Source: JAYOEY01 sp038116945 (lineage in GTDB: Bacteria; Pseudomonadota; Alphaproteobacteria; MPNO01; UBA2964). From it: a stretch of DNA of 64,000 nucleotides. Of the stretch, positions 61,715 to 64,000 are shown piece after piece. Below the pieces are notes generated by a model. It saw only the letters and a program-made list of their open reading frames with translations. It searched no databases and was not told the origin of the DNA. Each line of letters begins with the position of its first letter. Positions within the stretch are counted from its first letter, which is position 1. The position numbers and the translations under genes were made by a program. Where the stretch lies: NCBI GenBank assembly GCA_038116945.1, contig JAYOEY010000005.1:62001-126000 (forward strand), given 5' to 3'.

Positions 61715-62299
61715 TCAGGCGTGACCGGCGTCGCCGGACAGCATGGAAAAATCGATGCCGATCTTGGCCATGGCGCCCTGCCACTGGTCTTCCGGCGGCG
61801 TCCCGAACAGAAGCCGGTCGTCGGCCGGAACGCTCAGCCACCCGTTATTGGCTATCTCCTGGTCGAGCTGGCCGGGCGCCCATCCCGCATATCCCAAGGC
61901 GAGAATGCTTGCGTTCGGTCCCGATCCATCGGCAATGTCCTTGAGAATATCGATCGTTGCCGTCAGCGCGACATTGTTTTCATTGCCCTCGATCAGGAGC
62001 GAGGCATCCTGCATGTATTCCGGCGAGTGAAGGACGAAGCCGCGCCCTGTCTCCACCGGGCCGCCGAAGTGAACGCGGATTTCGGATCCGCGCGGGGCTT
62101 CCGGTTCGATTCCAAGCTGGTCGAGAAGGTCGGGAAAACTGATGCTGTCCACGAGCTTGTTGACGACCAGCCCCATCGCGCCGTCTTCGGTATGGGCGCA
62201 CATATAGACGACCGTCCGGGCAAAGCGTTCGTCGCCCATCTGCGGCATGGCGACCAGCAGATTGCCGGTCTGGTATCCGGAATCGTCTTTACCGCTCAT
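61715..62299 (-). CDS. YqgE/AlgH family protein
   Basis: A 194-residue member of the UPF0301 (DUF179) family, widespread in proteobacteria with no settled biochemical role. Family blocks seen are GNLLVAMPQMGDERFARTV, GAMGLVVNKL, HFGGPVETGRGFVLHS and LALGYAGWAPGQLDQEI. AGGAC precedes the ATG. It is divergent from the DsbD-like gene and convergent with the M16 peptidase. Confidence 0.93.
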   Translation of the reverse strand: MSGKDDSGYQTGNLLVAMPQMGDERFARTVVYMCAHTEDGAMGLVVNKLVDSISFPDLLDQLGIEPEAPRGSEIRVHFGGPVETGRGFVLHSPEYMQDASLLIEGNENNVALTATIDILKDIADGSGPNASILALGYAGWAPGQLDQEIANNGWLSVPADDRLLFGTPPEDQWQGAMAKIGIDFSMLSGDAGHA

Positions 62300-62393
62300 C
62301 TGAATGTCCTCTCACCCGACACGCACAATTTACCGGCATGTGATACGCCGATCCCTATATAGTAACGGAACTACGCATATAAACCGTAAAACA

Positions 62394-64000
62394 ATGACCG
62401 AATCTGGGCAAATTTCCGTACGCGGAACAATCTCCGCGATATTTCTGTCGGTCCTTATTCTGGCCGTCGGCGGCAGGGCCGCGATCGGGGCCGCAGGCCC
62501 CTGGTTCGAGACCGATCATGGATCGGTGCGTCTCATTTCGGCGAGCAATGCGGCAGGGGAGGGCGATACGCTTTCGCTCGGCCTCCAGTTTCGAATGAAA
62601 GAAGGCTGGAAGATCTACTGGCGTTCGCCGGGAGATGCCGGATTTCCGCCGCGACCGGAATGGTCCGGGTCTCGCAACGTAACGGAAGTCGCCATCGACT
62701 GGCCCCGTCCCGTCCGGTTCGACGTTCTGGGGCTGACGACGCTGGGTTACAAGGACGAAGTCGTCCTGCCGCTGAGCGCGAGGCTGGCGGCGCCGGGCAG
62801 CGCGGTGTCGATCAATGCGCTTGTCGCCTATCTGACCTGCAATGAAATCTGCGTTCCGTATCAGGCGAAACTGGCGCTGAATCTCCCGGCGGGTCCGGAA
62901 TCCGCATCCCGCGAGGCAGGGCTGATCGCCAGGTTCGCGGCGCAGGTGCCCGGCAAGGGAGCGGTCGAAGGGCTTGCGGTTTCGGATGTCCGTGTCGTGG
63001 GGCCGCCCGGAAAGCAGACTCTGCGCGTTGCGGCGCGGGTCTCGGGCGGCGGCAGGCCGGAACTGCTCGTCGAAGGCCCGCCGGGCTTCCGGTTTGCGCC
63101 CCCGAGCCTGGAAAGGAGCGGACCCGACCCCGTGTTCGTCGCTTCGGTGTCGGCGCCGTCGAAGTCAGCACGGGAAGGCCGGCCCGAAGACCTTGCAGGC
63201 AAGAATCTTACGCTGACGCTGCTGACCCCGGATCGCGCGGCGGAACAGAAGGCGGTCGCCGAGAAGGGGACGCCGGTTTCAGCGTCGGAGCCCGCTCCGA
63301 TGTCGTTCGCCGCCTTTCTCGGCATTCTGGCTTTCGCCGTTCTCGGAGGCCTGATCCTGAATCTGATGCCCTGCGTTCTGCCGGTCCTGTCGCTCAAGGT
63401 CATTTCGGTCATCGGCCACGGCGGCGCGGAAGAAAAAGGACCGGTTAGAATGGGATTTCTCGCATCGGCGGCGGGAATTCTCGCTTCTTTCGTCGTGCTG
63501 GCGACGGGTGCGGTGGCGCTGAAATCCGCCGGTCACGCGGCGGGCTGGGGGATTCAATTCCAGCAGCCCGTGTTTCTCGGCGCCATGGCGGTCATCGTTG
63601 CGCTGTTCGCCGCCAACCTGTTCGGGCTGTTTGAAATCCGACTGCCTGGAAATATCGCTGACCGGGCAGCGTCGGCCGGTCGCGGGCACGGTCTTCTCAG
63701 CCATTTCGCCACCGGGGCCTTCGCAGCCCTGCTGGCCACGCCGTGTTCGGCGCCGTTCGTCGGGACCGCTATCGGTTTTGCCCTGTCGCGGGGTCCGATT
63801 GAAATTTATGCGATTTTCTTGGCGCTGGGGCTCGGCCTCGCGGTCCCCTATCTGCTGATTGCGGCGGTTCCTGCCTGCGCTACGCGATTGCCTCGGCCCG
63901 GTCCCTGGATGGTGACGCTCAAGAAGATTCTCGGGGTTGCGCTGGTGGCGACGGCGTTCTGGTTGCTGACGGTCCTGTCTGCACAGATCGGAGAACGGGC
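62394..64000 (+). CDS. DsbD/ScsB-like thiol:disulfide interchange protein, partial at right edge
   Basis: Transfers electrons from the cytoplasm to periplasmic thiol proteins. At least 535 codons lie in the window. There is a signal-like N-terminus, a periplasmic DsbC/DsbD-alpha-like domain (about 35-290) with TCNEIC, and a membrane domain starting near residue 305 with the redox cysteines in NLMPCVLPVLSLK and LATPCSAPFVGT. The frame runs off the end, so a C-terminal thioredoxin domain cannot be judged. The 94-base spacer upstream is A/T-rich with TATAGT and TATAAA. Confidence 0.9.
   Translation, partial: MTESGQISVRGTISAIFLSVLILAVGGRAAIGAAGPWFETDHGSVRLISASNAAGEGDTLSLGLQFRMKEGWKIYWRSPGDAGFPPRPEWSGSRNVTEVAIDWPRPVRFDVLGLTTLGYKDEVVLPLSARLAAPGSAVSINALVAYLTCNEICVPYQAKLALNLPAGPESASREAGLIARFAAQVPGKGAVEGLAVSDVRVVGPPGKQTLRVAARVSGGGRPELLVEGPPGFRFAPPSLERSGPDPVFVASVSAPSKSAREGRPEDLAGKNLTLTLLTPDRAAEQKAVAEKGTPVSASEPAPMSFAAFLGILAFAVLGGLILNLMPCVLPVLSLKVISVIGHGGAEEKGPVRMGFLASAAGILASFVVLATGAVALKSAGHAAGWGIQFQQPVFLGAMAVIVALFAANLFGLFEIRLPGNIADRAASAGRGHGLLSHFATGAFAALLATPCSAPFVGTAIGFALSRGPIEIYAIFLALGLGLAVPYLLIAAVPACATRLPRPGPWMVTLKKILGVALVATAFWLLTVLSAQIGER

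Noticed and set aside
1..64000. tRNA, rRNA, riboswitch, insertion sequence or prophage genes
   Set aside because: None recognised on reading both strands; no transposase, integrase or phage structural motifs were found. A tRNAscan or Rfam search could still reveal a small RNA I missed.

Overview
The window is GC-rich, tightly packed bacterial DNA with no rRNA, tRNA, CRISPR array, phage or insertion sequence that I could see. Gene content and order point to an alphaproteobacterium, most likely Rhodospirillales-like. The evidence is the cytochrome c oxidase order coxB-ctaD-ctaB-coxF-ctaG-coxC-DUF983-SURF1, a plant-type glutamate-cysteine ligase, a MutL with an endonuclease motif, a short glucose-6-phosphate isomerase, and many TRAP/TTT transporter parts. 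The organism is inferred, not proven.

Layout. 1-5 kb: RND efflux pump (permease open at the left edge, plus its adaptor) and a TSUP anion transporter. 5-9 kb: pgi-mutL and a cysteine hydrolase. 9-15.4 kb: translation genes (rsmD, an rluB-type synthase, tadA), interrupted between rluB and tadA by a class-I amidotransferase-like hydrolase, a secreted HExxH protein, two orphan Bug/TctC binding proteins and a maleate-isomerase-like protein without catalytic cysteines. 16-28 kb: an accessory catabolic block with two tandem UbiD-family decarboxylases, a phytanoyl-CoA dioxygenase family enzyme, a TAXI-type TRAP transporter, a hotdog thioesterase, two SDRs, a 2-hydroxyacid dehydrogenase and a gentisate-dioxygenase-like cupin. 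Read together they suggest uptake, decarboxylation and ring cleavage of an unknown aromatic acid; this is inference. 28-31.6 kb: purD, xseA and a LytM-type M23 protein. 31.6-38.7 kb: an envelope operon (lpxL-like, lpxK, waaA, DUF374 acyltransferase, MsbA-like ABC exporter) and pmbA. 38.8-42 kb: a heme-oxygenase-like diiron candidate and a long beta-helix protein with a PEP-CTERM-like tail whose frame is broken by one in-frame TAG. 42-50 kb: canonical ubiD, ubiA, rsmE, gshA, a secreted EF-hand protein and tldD. 50-56 kb: the aa3-type oxidase operon, including a 41-residue CoxF-like protein. 56-64 kb: nicotinate phosphoribosyltransferase, M32 carboxypeptidase, thrC, M16 peptidase, yqgE and a DsbD/ScsB-like protein open at the right edge.

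Best leads for follow-up are the UbiD/TRAP/dioxygenase block with its operator-like palindromes and a GAAA-capped hairpin between the TRAP binding protein and permease genes; two enzymes missing their family's catalytic residues; and the amber-interrupted beta-helix gene.
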